Assembly (NCBI GenBank): GCA_025345505.1
Contig: JANVCC010000120.1
Span: forward strand, 3,743,398 to 3,807,397
Length of the DNA stretch: 64,000 bases
Direction: 5' to 3'
Origin: Todiramphus chloris collaris
Lineage: Eukaryota > Chordata > Aves > Coraciiformes > Alcedinidae
Positions 10,842-52,530 of the stretch are shown here, in pieces; position 1 is the first letter of the stretch, and each line of letters begins with the position of its first letter. The notes below the pieces were generated by a model that worked only from the letters and a program-made list of their open reading frames with translations, made no database searches and was not told the DNA's origin. Made by a program: the position numbers and the translations under genes.

Positions 10842-10870
10842 CCCCCTCCCCCCCACCCCCACCCCCACCC
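10842..10870 (-). other. SLC9A1: G-quadruplex-type tract in the long SLC9A1 3' UTR
   Basis: The plus strand shows C-runs separated by single A or T bases. The sense RNA has five G-runs of 3-7 G with one-base spacers, fitting the G3+N1-7 quadruplex rule with very short loops. It lies about 170 nt upstream of the distal poly(A) signal. Confidence 0.75.
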
Positions 10871-11605
10871 AGCGTGACAAAGGCCACGCTGACGCCGGTC
10901 CCCTGGGGTCCCGGTTGGGACGTGGAGCGAGTGGGTGGGCGCGTGGGACGGGTGCCCACCACCCAAGGCAGCGGGGCAGAGGCGACGCGTGGCAAGGCAC
11001 GGCGCGGGGAGGGGGAAGCAGCCCGGGCTCCCTGGGGAGGGGGCGATGGGGACCCCGCGGTGGCATTAGGAGAGGCAGCACCCGTGGAGAAGGGTGGCAC
11101 GTGGTGGGAGCCGGGTGGCACATGGTGGGGGGGACGAGGGGACACATTCGAGCACGACGCAGGACACTCTGAATGTCTAAACACCTTGGGGGAAAGACGG
11201 GTCCTTCCGAAGTCAGGACCCCCAACACATCCCCCGTGGGGGGACACCGTCCCTGTCCTGCCAACCTCGTGGCCCCAGCGTGTCCCCGCAGTGGGCGAGC
11301 TGGCCCCTGACTCTTCCTCAGCTCCTCTTGGTTGCAGGGAGAGAAAAATAAGCCCCCCATGTAGCAAACACAACCCCCCCGCATGCCCCCCTCCCCGTGC
11401 CCGCGGAGCCCAGACCCCCGTCTTTGGTTAAGGAGCAGCCGGTGCCGCTGCTGCGCTGGCACAGGGCGAGGGGCTGAGGCTGGCAGAGGGTCCCCGTGGG
11501 GACGGGTGACAGGTAGCGGTTCCAGGAGGGCTGGAGAGGCCCAGGCTTGCGGGGCCACTCAAAGCCAGGGGGTACCCGGCTCCCCCCTTGCATGGCTCTC
11601 AGATA

Positions 11606-11611
11606 TTTATT
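11606..11611 (-). terminator. SLC9A1: Proximal SLC9A1 poly(A) signal (AATAAA)
   Basis: AATAAA on the minus strand in the context TTGTTCAATAAATATC, about 640 nt past the stop codon. The downstream sequence is G-rich rather than GU-rich, so efficiency is uncertain. Confidence 0.5.
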
Positions 11612-12251
11612 GAACAAGACCTGGCATGAAATGCAGGGCTGGAGAAGAGGTTCCTGGGCAGCAGTCGGCCCCGCGGGGCAAGAGGCCAAGGCAGGGAGCA
11701 GCGGCACGAGCCCGGGGTCCCCGGGAGGGTGCCAGGGGAGGTGGTGGGTGCACCAGCCCTGGCGCAGAGCCTGGCTCCTGTCTTCCCATCTCTCCGGAGC
11801 GAGGTGAGGTGGCAGGTGAAACACACGCCGAGGGGGGAGAGGCGAAGCTCTGCCACGGGGCAGCCTCCACGGACACCCCCAGCTCCCTGGCCACAGCCCA
11901 CCCTGCGCTGGCCACAGCCGCCCCGAGGAGCTGCTGGCAGGTCCTGAGTGGATGGGCAGCCTCCGGGGCTGTGAGGCACCTGCAAATCCCAGTCCTGGGT
12001 GGCAAATGGTCCATCACCCCCAGGCCACGGTGGCCAAGGAACCCAGCACATCCGGGGGGCTCTTTCCCGCTCCTCGGGGCCAGCCCAGGGCTTGCTGGGC
12101 AGAGTTGTCCTGGCAATCCCAGTCCGTCCAGGATGGTCTCTCCCTTCCCAAACCCGGTTTGTAGTGATAGAGGAAACCAAAAAAGGAGAGCAAAGAAAGA
12201 ACAAATGAAGAGAGAGAAACCATACAGAGGTGAGGCTTCGTGCGGCAGCTG

Positions 12252-43258
<31,007 letters not shown>

Positions 43259-43298
43259 GGCCGCGGTGGGGTCTCGAGGAGGGGAAGAGGGGGAGGGA

Positions 43299-43342
43299 GG
43301 GGGGGGGGGGGGGGGGGGGCGGGGGGGGGGCGGGGGGGGGGG
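43299..43342. repeat. Long G homopolymer runs in SLC9A1 5' UTR region
   Basis: Runs of 21, 10 and 11 G broken by single C bases, about 45 bp upstream of the SLC9A1 ATG; the transcript would carry C-runs. Base counts here are prone to sequencing error. Confidence 0.85.
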
Positions 43343-43475
43343 CCCCGCCGGCGGCGTGGGGCTGGAGCCGCCCCGCCGACAGCCGGAGCGCAGCTGGGGC
43401 GGGCACGGAGCCGGGGCACAGCCCACCGAGCCACCGCGGCCGGGGCGGCCCCGGGGAGGGGCCGGGGCGGGGGCA

Positions 43476-43480
<5 letters not shown>

Positions 43481-43506
<26 letters not shown>

Positions 43507-43507
43507 G
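43481..43507. repeat. (GGC)9 trinucleotide repeat
   Basis: Nine GGC units on the plus strand (GCC in SLC9A1 sense), in the inferred 5' UTR or proximal promoter, about 225 bp upstream of the start codon. Confidence 0.9.
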
Positions 43508-43599
43508 AGGAGGAGGAGGGAAGGGAGGGAGAGGGCGGAGGAAGGGGGAGCTGGGGGGGGAGCGGGTGCAGGAGCGAAGGAGAAAGGGGGTGGTGTGTG

Positions 43600-43880
43600 A
43601 AAAGGGGGGTGCTGGTGGAAGATGGGGGGGTCCTGCAAAGCCGGGTGCTGCTGCGGAGCTGGGGGTGCAGGGCACAGGGGGTGCTGGTGGAAGATGGGGG
43701 GGNNNNNNNNNNGGGGGGCCCTGCAAAGCCGGGTGCTGCTGCGGAGCTGGGGGTGCAGGGCAGGCAGGGTGCTGGTGGAAGATGGGGGGCCCTGCAAAGC
43801 CGGGTGCTGCTGCGGAGATGGGTGGGAGCAGAAAAGGGGGAGTGTGGGAGATGGGGGTGCTGGTGGAGGATGGGGTGTGG
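43600..43880. repeat. ~70-bp tandem repeat upstream of SLC9A1, with assembly gap
   Basis: Repeats of a unit of about 70 bp containing tgctggtggaagatgggggg, cctgcaaagccgggtgctgc and gcggagctgggggtgcaggg, with at least three copies visible around a 10-N gap. More degenerate relatives run on to about 44,200. Confidence 0.9.
43703..43712. other. Assembly gap (10 N)
   Basis: Ten undetermined bases inside the ~70-bp repeat upstream of SLC9A1. The flanks are repeat copies, so array length is unresolved. Confidence 0.99.
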
Positions 43881-44653
43881 GGCGGGGGGGGAAGCGGGGG
43901 TACGATGCAAGGAGGTCACGAAGAGGGGAGGAAGGAACAGTGGAAGGTGGGTGCTGCTGCAAAGGGGGTGGCTGGAGGTGAGGGGGAGCAGTGCAAAGAG
44001 GGGAGCAGAGAAGTGGGAGGGTGGGATCCAGTGGAAAAGGGGGTGCCCAGAGGAGAGGCAAGCAGTGGACAAGGGTGCAATGCAAAGGGGGGGCGGCATA
44101 GAGACAGGGGGTGCTGACGCCAGGTTGGACGCAAGGATTCGAGGGGGTGCAATGCAAGGAGGGGTGCCCAGAGGCAAGGGGGTGCAAGGAGTCCAAGTGG
44201 CGAAAGAAAAGGAGGGAAATGGGATCCATGGCCTGGCCTGGCCGGTGCCTGCTACTGGGGGGTGCAGTGGGGTGATGCAGCACTACACTGTGGGGGTGGC
44301 AGTGAGGCACTGGGTGCATGGCCCAGGCACCCGTCAGGGAGGCAGCTGGGGTTTGTGGGGTCAGCAGAGCACCCCAGGCCTGTCGGGGAGAGCAGAGCTG
44401 CCACCTGCCTCCTCCTCCTCTGTGTTTGCTGCTTGGAGGGGGACCAGCCATGGTCTGCTCAGCCTCGGCGTGGAGGCACCGCTCTGGGGAGAGCTTTGGG
44501 GCAGTGGGGTTTGCAGAGCTTCCAGGAAGACTTCCAGGGCATTGGCCGCTATTCTGGACCGATATGGTGCTGTAACCCCATCTGTGCTCGCTGGTACCCT
44601 GTGCCCTTCGTCCCGGTCACCAGTGTAGTCTGAGTCACCAGGAAACCTGATAA

Positions 44654-44690
44654 GGCTCTAATAAAACCACTGGAGTAGCGTGAGGGGGTT
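44654..44690 (+). terminator. Candidate plus-strand poly(A) site
   Basis: AATAAA in the context ctctaataaaaccactgg, followed about 20 nt later by the GT-rich gtgagggggttgcttgg. The arrangement fits a real cleavage site for a plus-strand transcript coming from the SLC9A1 CpG island. No protein-coding gene is recognised upstream. Confidence 0.35.
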
Positions 44691-46132
44691 GCTTGGCACC
44701 GCACGACTGGACTCACCATCCTGATTTCTTGGCTCTGCTACTGACTTCCCGAGCGTCATGTGCTTGTGACGGGAGCGATCAGAACCAGTGGGGGTTTGGA
44801 GCTGATTTATTCAGGGTCAAAGGAGCCTTTCGGTAAAGAGACAGCCTGTAAATCTTGGGGACAGGTGGTGTGGGGAAGGCATGGGCCCTTGATGTGACAC
44901 ATGGCAGCTAGAACTCGAGGTCTGGAGGTTGCTCATGCTGTCTTGCATTGGTTACAGTCTTGGGTTAAGATGGCATCAGCTCCCAAAGCACTGCTGGTTG
45001 GATGCCCTCAGGTCAGGCTGTGGGGAGAGTGGCCCTAGGCCCTCCCAGCAGGTATGGGGGGAACACAGCAGCCCTGCTGCAGCTCCTTGGTGACAATCAT
45101 CAAAGAGCATGACCCATCAATTAAAGTGAATCATCAAGCCCAAGCAGGAACCAGCTAGGTGTGTCAATTCCTCTCTTCCGCTTAGTTATGTTCTGGATAC
45201 TCAAATGAACCTGGTTTAGCAATTAAGCAAGAAATCCCGAGCGGTTCTCGTTTTGAAAGGGCTTAGTCATATCTGGGTGAGAAGCCTGGTCCTAGACGAC
45301 GGCAGTTTCGTGTTTCGGTGGAAGCAGGACCACACTCTGGCAGGACACAGATACCCAGAGCCCAGTTCCAGAGAAAACACGGGGGCTGCTCTGCTTTTAG
45401 CAACGGTTCCTCGAAGCTAAAACCAGTACCGCGTTCCCGTGAAAGAACTGGGTTAGATTTTTTTTTCTCCCTCCTCATGCCTGGATCCATCGGCAGCCGT
45501 GGTGGGTGGATCTGAAGCGTTCAGTACCTGGATTTTGTACATTTGCCTGGGGAGGATCAATTTAATTTCTTGCTACTTTGGTGTTGCATGTTCCCAGCCC
45601 AACTGGCTGGACAAGGCCCTGTCAACCGCCTGAGCACCGCAAAGGATTTTACTTGGTGCAGATGCTTAACCATGTAGAAAGATACTCCTGCTTCCTCCAG
45701 ATCCTGGAACAAAGACCTGGAGACATCCAATTAAATCTGTGTCCCTGAGTGAATCCGGCAGCACGGCAGCGCTCGGACAGTGGCACATGTCCCCAGCAGG
45801 GCCTTGGGCTGCCCTGGGGCTGCCTTCAGTTGTTTGTGTCTCCTGTGGTAGGGGAGAGGTCCAGTCACCTCCAGCTTTTCGTGGCCCAGCCGTGATGGAA
45901 CTTGCTCCATCCTCACACTGGGAGGGAGTGTCATTAGGATTAAGCTTCTTAGCCTGCAAAGGAAGAGTGATACAACCATGGGAACAGGCTGAGGGAGCTT
46001 TAAAAATGTCCCACTGAGCACATGGCAGAAGTTGTGATACAGCAGAGCTTACCTGGTTGTATCTTGGAGAGCAAACTCAGACATTGGGTATACACCGAAG
46101 TTTGTAATTGTCTTCCTTGGGCCCTGGAAAGA

Positions 46133-46360
46133 GAATCATAGCATGGCCTGGGTTGAAAAGCACCTCCAGAGGTCACCTCGTCCAACCCCCCTGCAGGGAG
46201 CAGGGACATCTGCCACTTAGAGCAGGGTGCTCAGAGCCTTATCAAGCCTGACCTTGAACGTCTCCAGGGATGGGGCCTCCACCACCTCCCTGGGCAACTT
46301 GCTAAAGTGTTCTACCACCCTCAGAGTAAGGAACTTCTTCCTAATGTCCAAATACTTCAC
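46133..46360 (-). mobile_element. CR1 LINE 3' fragment
   Basis: Minus-sense CR1: agaatcatagcatggcctgg, then gtccaacccccctgcaggga and aggaacttcttcctaatgtc. Truncated at about 46,360. Confidence 0.9.
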
Positions 46361-47699
46361 ACCTCCTACCTGTGAGCAGCTGGGCACCTTCTCAGACACC
46401 AGCATTTCCCCTGCTCCTCTGGGCCACCCAAGCACACGAAGCTGTGGCCCAGCACAGGCCAACACAGTACCCAGCAAACACCCGGAGTTGTGTCCACCTG
46501 TAAATCACACAGAATTCAGCCTTTGGATTGAGAGAATCTGCTGCAAAACTTTGCTATTCTATAGTAGCTTTGATTGGAGGGTCTAAATATTTTCCAGCAA
46601 ATATTAATCATCAAAAAGTAAACATATACATTGCCCGGGGAGGTCAGCCCAGGTAGACACCAAGAGGGAAGCATTTTCTGAAGTCATGTGAAGGATCTCC
46701 AGCAGATTTGTTCAACACAACCAGGAGTGGGGACCTTGTTGTGCATCCTGCTGCAGCCCACACTGGCTACAAGAATGTTTCTGTAGGTTTTGTTTCTATA
46801 TTAGACCAAGGCTCTTTCTTTCTCATCCTCTGTACATTTATTTGATAGAGGTGTCCCTGTTCTCCCAGCCCCACTTGCAACTCACACTTGCCCGAGCAAA
46901 AGCGGGTGCAGGTCAGGCTTTCTCTGTCAGAATGATTTCCTTTTCCTCTGTTCTGCCCCAATAACCAGCACAAGGAAGTGGAAAGGATGCAAATGGTATT
47001 TCAGCTGCTCTAACCCAACCATTTCCACCTGTAAACAAATGCTACTCCAGCTCCAGCAAGTGTCTGCGTCCATGAACCTGAGCTCTGACTCACAAACTGT
47101 GTCACGGGGGGGTGTAAAGTTCCACTTTTGTGTGCACATTGTGGGGTTTTTTTACACCAAATTGTCTTTTTTGTTTGATTGTTTGTTTTGTGTGTAGCAT
47201 AGATTGAGGACAGAACAGGAGACAGTTACTGAAAGCTTTAAAAAAAATCCCTTCTGTATGTTTTAAATTCTTTTCTCTCAAATGTTGTAAGAAGGGCAAG
47301 TCCAGCTCTGGGGCAGATTTACTCCGTGCTTCCTGACCTTCCTGGGGACTGAAAACCCCACAGAATCACAAGGATTCTCCCCACAGGGGTGTTTATCCTG
47401 CAGGAGGTCAGGCACTGGGAGAAGAACGCCTTGTTTACATTCCCCAGTGTGTCCCAGTTCCCTCTGAGACTGCAGCGGGAAACTTCAGCTCTGACAGACA
47501 GAACCAGCAAGTGCCCCCAGTCCTCCCTGGATTCACCCGCTGTTATGTCTGTCACCAGCATGGAAAAAACTCAAGCTCTGGTGCCCCAATTTTCTCTCCA
47601 TCAGCAAGTAAAACTTCCATGTCAAGGACATCAGAAACCTGCCCGATTTTCTGCTTAGAGCTTCAGATCCCCATGAGGACGCCATCTGAGAAAAGAAGA

Positions 47700-48180
47700 T
47701 AAAACCCTGTCATTAAGCATGATAGTGATGGATCCCGATTATTATTTGTTTAATTAAAAGAGTCTGGACAGATTCAGAGTCAACAATTAACAGTTATTTT
47801 CTGTAAAGTACTTCTGACAACAGCCAAATAAGTTAATGTGTTATGAGTAGAGGACAAATCATTACAGCGAGGGGTTGGTCTGTGGTTTATGAATCTGGAG
47901 GTGTGTGGCAGAGGCTTTACATTTCCACAGCATCTCTGATTTAAGAGGCTTTTTGCTCCTTCTGTTAACACAGAATAGGCAAGTAGCATTTTTTTTTCCT
48001 GTCGTGCAGCTGGGATTATCTAGGAGGCATGGAATTAAGTTCCAAATGAAAAATTAAAACTATTCATTACGCTTTATTAATAGACTTCAGAATGTTTAAT
48101 TGTGGAAATAAATTATAAAGAGATGAATTCATAACCTCTAATTTATTTTCCGCACACCTCTGTTTCGGGAGGGTGCGTTA
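47700..48180. promoter_or_regulatory. Candidate AT-rich regulatory island between SLC9A1 and WDTC1
   Basis: A non-repetitive AT-rich stretch, unusual in this GC-rich window. It carries many homeobox-type cores (TTTAATTAAAAG, AACAATTAACAG, CTTTATTAATAG, GATAATTAGG). It resembles conserved enhancer sequence in composition only; conservation was not tested. Confidence 0.3.
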
Positions 48181-48849
48181 AGATAATTAGGCCTGGCAGA
48201 GATGCCAGCCTTGCCTTCGCCCCAGGGTCTGGCAGCACAGTCCCCAAGGCCAGCAGGCGGCTGTGCTGGAGGGACAAGGCAAAGGGAAGGGTTTTGCAAA
48301 CACTGCCACCGCCTGGCTCTTTCCACAGAGTTTTGTGTGGTTTTTTTTTTCTCTATCCCCCTCTAAAACCCAAACTTGTGTGCTATCTGCGGGAGCTGTG
48401 CACTTCACTTCAACACACTGCTGCTGGAAAGACCGAACGTTGGCGGGCAGGGAATCGGTTTCTCTGCAGACTCGGTCACAATTCACTGCCTGTGGGGACT
48501 TCACGCCGTGAGCTGCCTGTGGAGGCACCGGCCTGTCGGCTTCCCCTGCCTGGGGTGACCCATGGGGAACGGCTCCCGGCCGCAGCGAGGGGAGGCCCGC
48601 ACGGCCATGGGAAGGGGGCCGTGGAGCCCGAGCTCCCCACCGAGGTCACGCCTGAAGGCCCTCTGAGGCCCAGGCCCCACTGCGGCCTGCGAGCTAAGGG
48701 ACTCCAGGCCCGGCGAAGGCTGCCTCTGAGCAGCCCGCGGCTTTGGTAACGGGGGAAGGAGGAAAGAGGGCTGCGGAGAGGCCTAGGTGGAGGGGCAGAG
48801 GAATGCGGACGGGCCCTAAGGCTCCAGCGCCGCGGGCGGAACCCCCTCA

Positions 48850-49250
48850 GCTGAACGGCCATTCCTTCCCTCCCTCCGCCGACTACAACTCCCAGCAGCC
48901 CCTTCGCGGCTGCCGCGCTCCCTCCTTCCCTCCACGCCGATTGGTCGATCCTCCACCCGAAGCGCTTTTCCCCTTGCGCGTTGGCTTGAGGAGCTGTCAA
49001 TCAAGGGGCGGCGACGGCCGGGAGGGCCAGGCCAGGGGAGCTATTCTCGAAAGCGACTTACGCCGCTTGCGTGAAGCCGCGGCGGCCGGGGGTGCGCGGG
49101 GGGTGGTGGCGCAGTTGGCGTGGCGCATGCGCAGAGCGGCGCGGGGAGAAGCGGCGGCGGGGGGTGCTGCTGAGCCCCGGACAGCTGGAGGGGGGTAAAC
49201 AGGGGAGGGGGCGGGGGGCACGGCCGGGGTCTAGGCCGGGCCGCGCCTCA
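48850..49250 (+). promoter_or_regulatory. WDTC1: WDTC1 CpG-island promoter with ZNF143-type element
   Basis: ACTACAACTCCCAGCAG at 48,882-48,898 matches the ZNF143/Staf (SBS) consensus found in many TATA-less vertebrate promoters. An inverted CCAAT box (ATTGG, 48,940-48,944), another CCAAT-like GTCAATCA near 48,997 and GC boxes (GGGGCGG near 49,005) follow. The region is CpG-dense and lacks a TATA box. Transcription towards WDTC1 probably starts between 49,000 and 49,300. Confidence 0.6.
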
Positions 49251-49447
49251 GGGCCCTGCCCGCAGCCCCTGCGACGGCGACCGGTGCTTGCGGGGTCGCC
49301 TCTATTTCTTCCCCGCTCCGCTCGGTGCCGTTCTCTCCTCCACACCCCCCTACCCCCCCCCCCCCCCCCCCCCCCCCTATTCCCTCGCATGGATGGAGCC
49401 TCGCAACTTCCAGCGCCCGCTGCGCTCGCACCCGGGAGGCCTGACAG
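49250..49447 (+). other. WDTC1: Probable noncoding WDTC1 exon 1 (5' boundary uncertain)
   Basis: The region ends at a good donor (CTGACAG followed by GTAACG at 49,448). It contains a run of 25 C (49,353-49,377) and an upstream ATG at 49,390. Joined to the likely exon 2 acceptor at 55,736, that ATG would give an upstream frame of about 20 codons stopping right after the splice junction. An alternative donor lies near 49,194 (GGGGTAAACA). Confidence 0.45.
49353..49377 (+). repeat. Poly(C) run of 25
   Basis: A C homopolymer in the probable WDTC1 5' UTR. A second C-run of 18 lies at 49,663-49,680 in intron 1. Lengths are subject to sequencing error. Confidence 0.9.
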
Positions 49448-52400
49448 GTAACGGTCCCGCCGGCCGGCCGGGCCCCGCCCGGCCCCGCAGCCCCTCCTCC
49501 CTGTCAGCTGTGTTCCCCCCCGTACCGCCTTCCCTACCCCCTGTGCCCCCTTCCCTGTCACCTGCCCCCCCTTACCTCCCTTTCCTGTCCGTTTCCCTCC
49601 CAGCCCCTCCTGTCCCCCTCTTTCCTGTCACATACCCCATCCCCCCCGGGCCTTGTCAGGTGCCCCCCCCCCCCCCCCCCTTTATCTTCCCCCACCTCTT
49701 TGCCAGGAGCCTGAGCACATCCCTCTAAAGAAGCCCTCCTTTATCCATCACCCCCTTCCTCCTCATCCCTCATTTTCCCCTCTCCCTTCTGCCTGCCCTC
49801 CCCCTCCTCCAACAAGCACCTCTTTCCCCCAGCCCTCCCGATGCCTGCATCCTCTGGTTAGTACCTAACCCTCTGCCAGGTTCAGCCCTTGCTTTTTGAC
49901 TTCTCTTTCCCCCTCCCACAGCTTCCACTGCTCTGTCCTCACTTTCTTCTGCCCTTTCTTTAAAGCTTGGCTCTGGTCCTAAGGGTTAACTCTTTTCCTA
50001 AGAGCTGACTCCCTCCTTTGCTCACCTTTCACTCATTAAAGCCTTCCCATGGAACTCCCCCCTGCCTCGTTGGGTGTCCTGGAGCCCCTTTCCTTCTGGA
50101 GGAGATCAGCCTTTTCTCCTCTGCCAGGATCTGCTGGCTAAACTCCTTCCTGGAGCTACTGGGCCATGTGGGGCTTGGCATCGGTCTGTTCCTTGTGCTG
50201 GGCTGAGGTGTTGTCTTGCATCTTCCCTTTCTTCCTCTGGATGGCTGTGTCAGCTGGAGGATGAAGGGTGGAGGTGGGATGCCAGTTTTGATGGCTGTTG
50301 CTTGAGCTGTAACCGTGGGCCGGCATCTCAAAGTTTTCCTGACACTGCCATCCTCTCGTGCTGGGGCTGTCGGGTCTCAGGTCCTACCTCTTCTCCTGTC
50401 CTCCTCTGTTGTAAGTAACTCCTTCCTCTGTTGTTGGCTGGCTCTGTATTCTGGGCCATCTGTCCTGGGGAGCAACTGCTGCTCCTGGCAACTCCTTCAG
50501 CTGTAGCAAAACCTTCTTTTTACTGGCTGTTTTCTGGTAACCAGGTAATTTCCTCTTCTTTCTCTAGGTTTATTTAAAAAAACCCCATAGAATAAAGAAA
50601 AACCAACCTACCTGTATGTATATATTTCAGTTTGATCGTGACCTCTTGGAAAGTCAAGGTAAAGAGGATAGGGAAGATAAGCTGAGGCCAACGCAGGCTG
50701 CTGAGTTGGGTCCCAGGTGGTGTTTGGATGGGTGAAGTAATTTAGAGGTGCTTTAAGAGAAGGGTCGTAGGAACGTTCCTTTGGGACGAGCTGCGTGTCC
50801 GCCAGGCTCGTGCTGTGCAGAGGGCTGCTTTTGCCAACGACCTTGAGGTGGAGGCTGAGAAACTTGGGTGCATCCGAACAGTTTGCAATTAGCCTGCTTG
50901 TTTCAGAGGGCAGATTTAAGGGTGGGTCCTGCTGCTTTGTGGAGTTTCTTAGTTGTGGATGGAGCTTTTCTGCCGGGCAGGGGTCCCTAGATCTGAACTT
51001 TGCTCTGAACCACGTCCCCAGGGCGCTTCTCTGCGTCAGTGCGTTGCGGTGTCCGGAGGGACTGTGTGTGTGGGGGGGGTGTAGGTGGCTCTGTGAGGGG
51101 AAAATACATTCAAGCAGAGGAGCATCCCCCAAATCCGAGCTGCACTGGGACCGTTCAACATTAAACTGATGGAATTGGTGACTTTTCCAGTGTCAAGGCT
51201 TTGTTTCCAGACTTAGAGCAAGTGGCTCAGGAAAACGAGAAGAGCCAGCTGGGGAAAGCCAGAGAATTTTGTTACCCCCCTCCTTGCTCCCCATACCCCA
51301 AAGCACCCTTTGAAAGCGTACGTTTCCAGAAGCTTAAGGGGCTGTGTAAATAGAACCTGGCAGATTTCTGAGCCCACAGCCTGCAGGAATCTGTGGCTTG
51401 TTAATTTTTGACTGCAGATTTTAAGGCCAAGTGTTGCGAAAGTTCTTTCTCTGCCTCCGGAGCTTTGCGTCGCAGGAGCAGAAGAGCCCACAGGTGAGCT
51501 GTGGTGAACTGCAGGTGGGGTGGTCCTCTCTGCTTCAGGGTGTAGTTTGAGGCTGTAACTGGGGAAGAAGTGACAACTTTTAACATGATCCAGGGTTTTT
51601 AGTCCTTTCTGGGGTATCCCAGGCAGGTTTGGAACGGCGAGGGACGAGGGAAGGTCGTCCTAGCTTGGAATTGAGCGCAGAGATGCTCTTGAAGGGTGAT
51701 GGAGAAACGCTCTCCAGTGTGGTCTAATAAACGATCCAAAAAGGTCACAATGAACAATTAGTGTAGCCAAGATGAAGTTGCTTGTGGGATCCTGCCTGGC
51801 AGCAACAGCAGAGATTTATCCTGAATTTCTCCTCGTCACCAGGATTTAATCCTCGTGTTTCACCAGGGCAGTTAAAAGCCAGAGAACCCCTGGAATGGTT
51901 TAGGGAGCCGATAGAGCTGAAAGTGAAGAGAATTTGCACAGTGGTTTGGTTTTTTTGCTGCAACAAAACCCAGAGGTTTTGCTAAAAGAGGAACATCCTG
52001 AACCAATTTCCGTGCCTTTAGTGGTAACAAATGGACAGGCTCTTCGAAGGGTCTTCATGCTTGGAAGCCTTTATGTGTCTAAGAGCTTGGAGATGCAGGT
52101 TATTCTTCTCTGATTGTTTTGATATGTATATTTATAGATCTATTTTTATTTCTTTTTCCAGGAGATCTACAAATTTAGAGGGTTTTATGCTTTATAACAG
52201 AGTCATTTGGAGACTGTTGACCTATGTGGACAGTGGTGTGGTCAATGTAGTCTGTAGGGTTCAGAGCATTTAATGGTTCTTTCCCAGTAGGAGCTCTACC
52301 CGTGTTCACTTGAGAACTGGGTAAGGGGCATGTTTGTGGTGAACGTGAGTCTGGGTGACCAGTTGTGGCTAGTGGACAAAGTCTGGCCTGGAATGAGGAT

Positions 52401-52483
52401 TTGGGGCTTCTTGATTATTTGTCTGTGATTCCACGATAATTTAAGGTTGGCAGAGCCTTGCAGCCATGGTTTCTTACTCCTGA

Positions 52484-52530
52484 ATAGAATCATAGACTTG
52501 TCAGGATTGGAAGGGACCTTAAAGCCTGTT
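52484..52530 (-). mobile_element. CR1 LINE 3'-terminal scrap
   Basis: Only the last ~45 bp of a CR1: atagaatcatagacttgtca then ggattggaagggacctt on the plus strand. Followed by a T-run near 52,530-52,550. Confidence 0.8.

Larger units (their letters stand above)
10650..12251 (-). other. SLC9A1: SLC9A1 3' UTR (inferred extent)
   Basis: This is sequence downstream of the SLC9A1 stop codon at 12,254-12,252. Two AATAAA signals on the sense strand could end the transcript: a proximal one at 11,611-11,606 (3' UTR about 660 nt) and a distal one at 10,672-10,667 (about 1.6 kb). The distal one has better context, with a UGUA motif about 35 nt upstream and a U/GU-rich stretch downstream. A G-quadruplex-type tract (10,870-10,842) falls inside the long form only. 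Confidence 0.6.
44700..48850. other. Intergenic spacer between divergent SLC9A1 and WDTC1
   Basis: No gene is supportable. It contains one CR1 3' fragment (46,133-46,360) and an AT-rich island (47,700-48,180). From about 48,480 the sequence becomes CpG-rich, entering the WDTC1 CpG island. The remaining stretches show nothing I can name. Confidence 0.7.

Noticed and set aside
43259-43726. In-frame N-terminal extension of SLC9A1 upstream of 43,258
   Set aside because: The frame is open only because the sequence is almost stop-free GC DNA. It runs through C-runs and an N gap, and the signal-like leader starts at the 43,258 methionine.
44240-44760. Solo LTR of an endogenous retrovirus suggested by AATAAA and GT-rich sequence
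   Set aside because: No convincing TG...CA termini, target duplication or primer-binding site could be found; a plain poly(A) signal explains what is seen.
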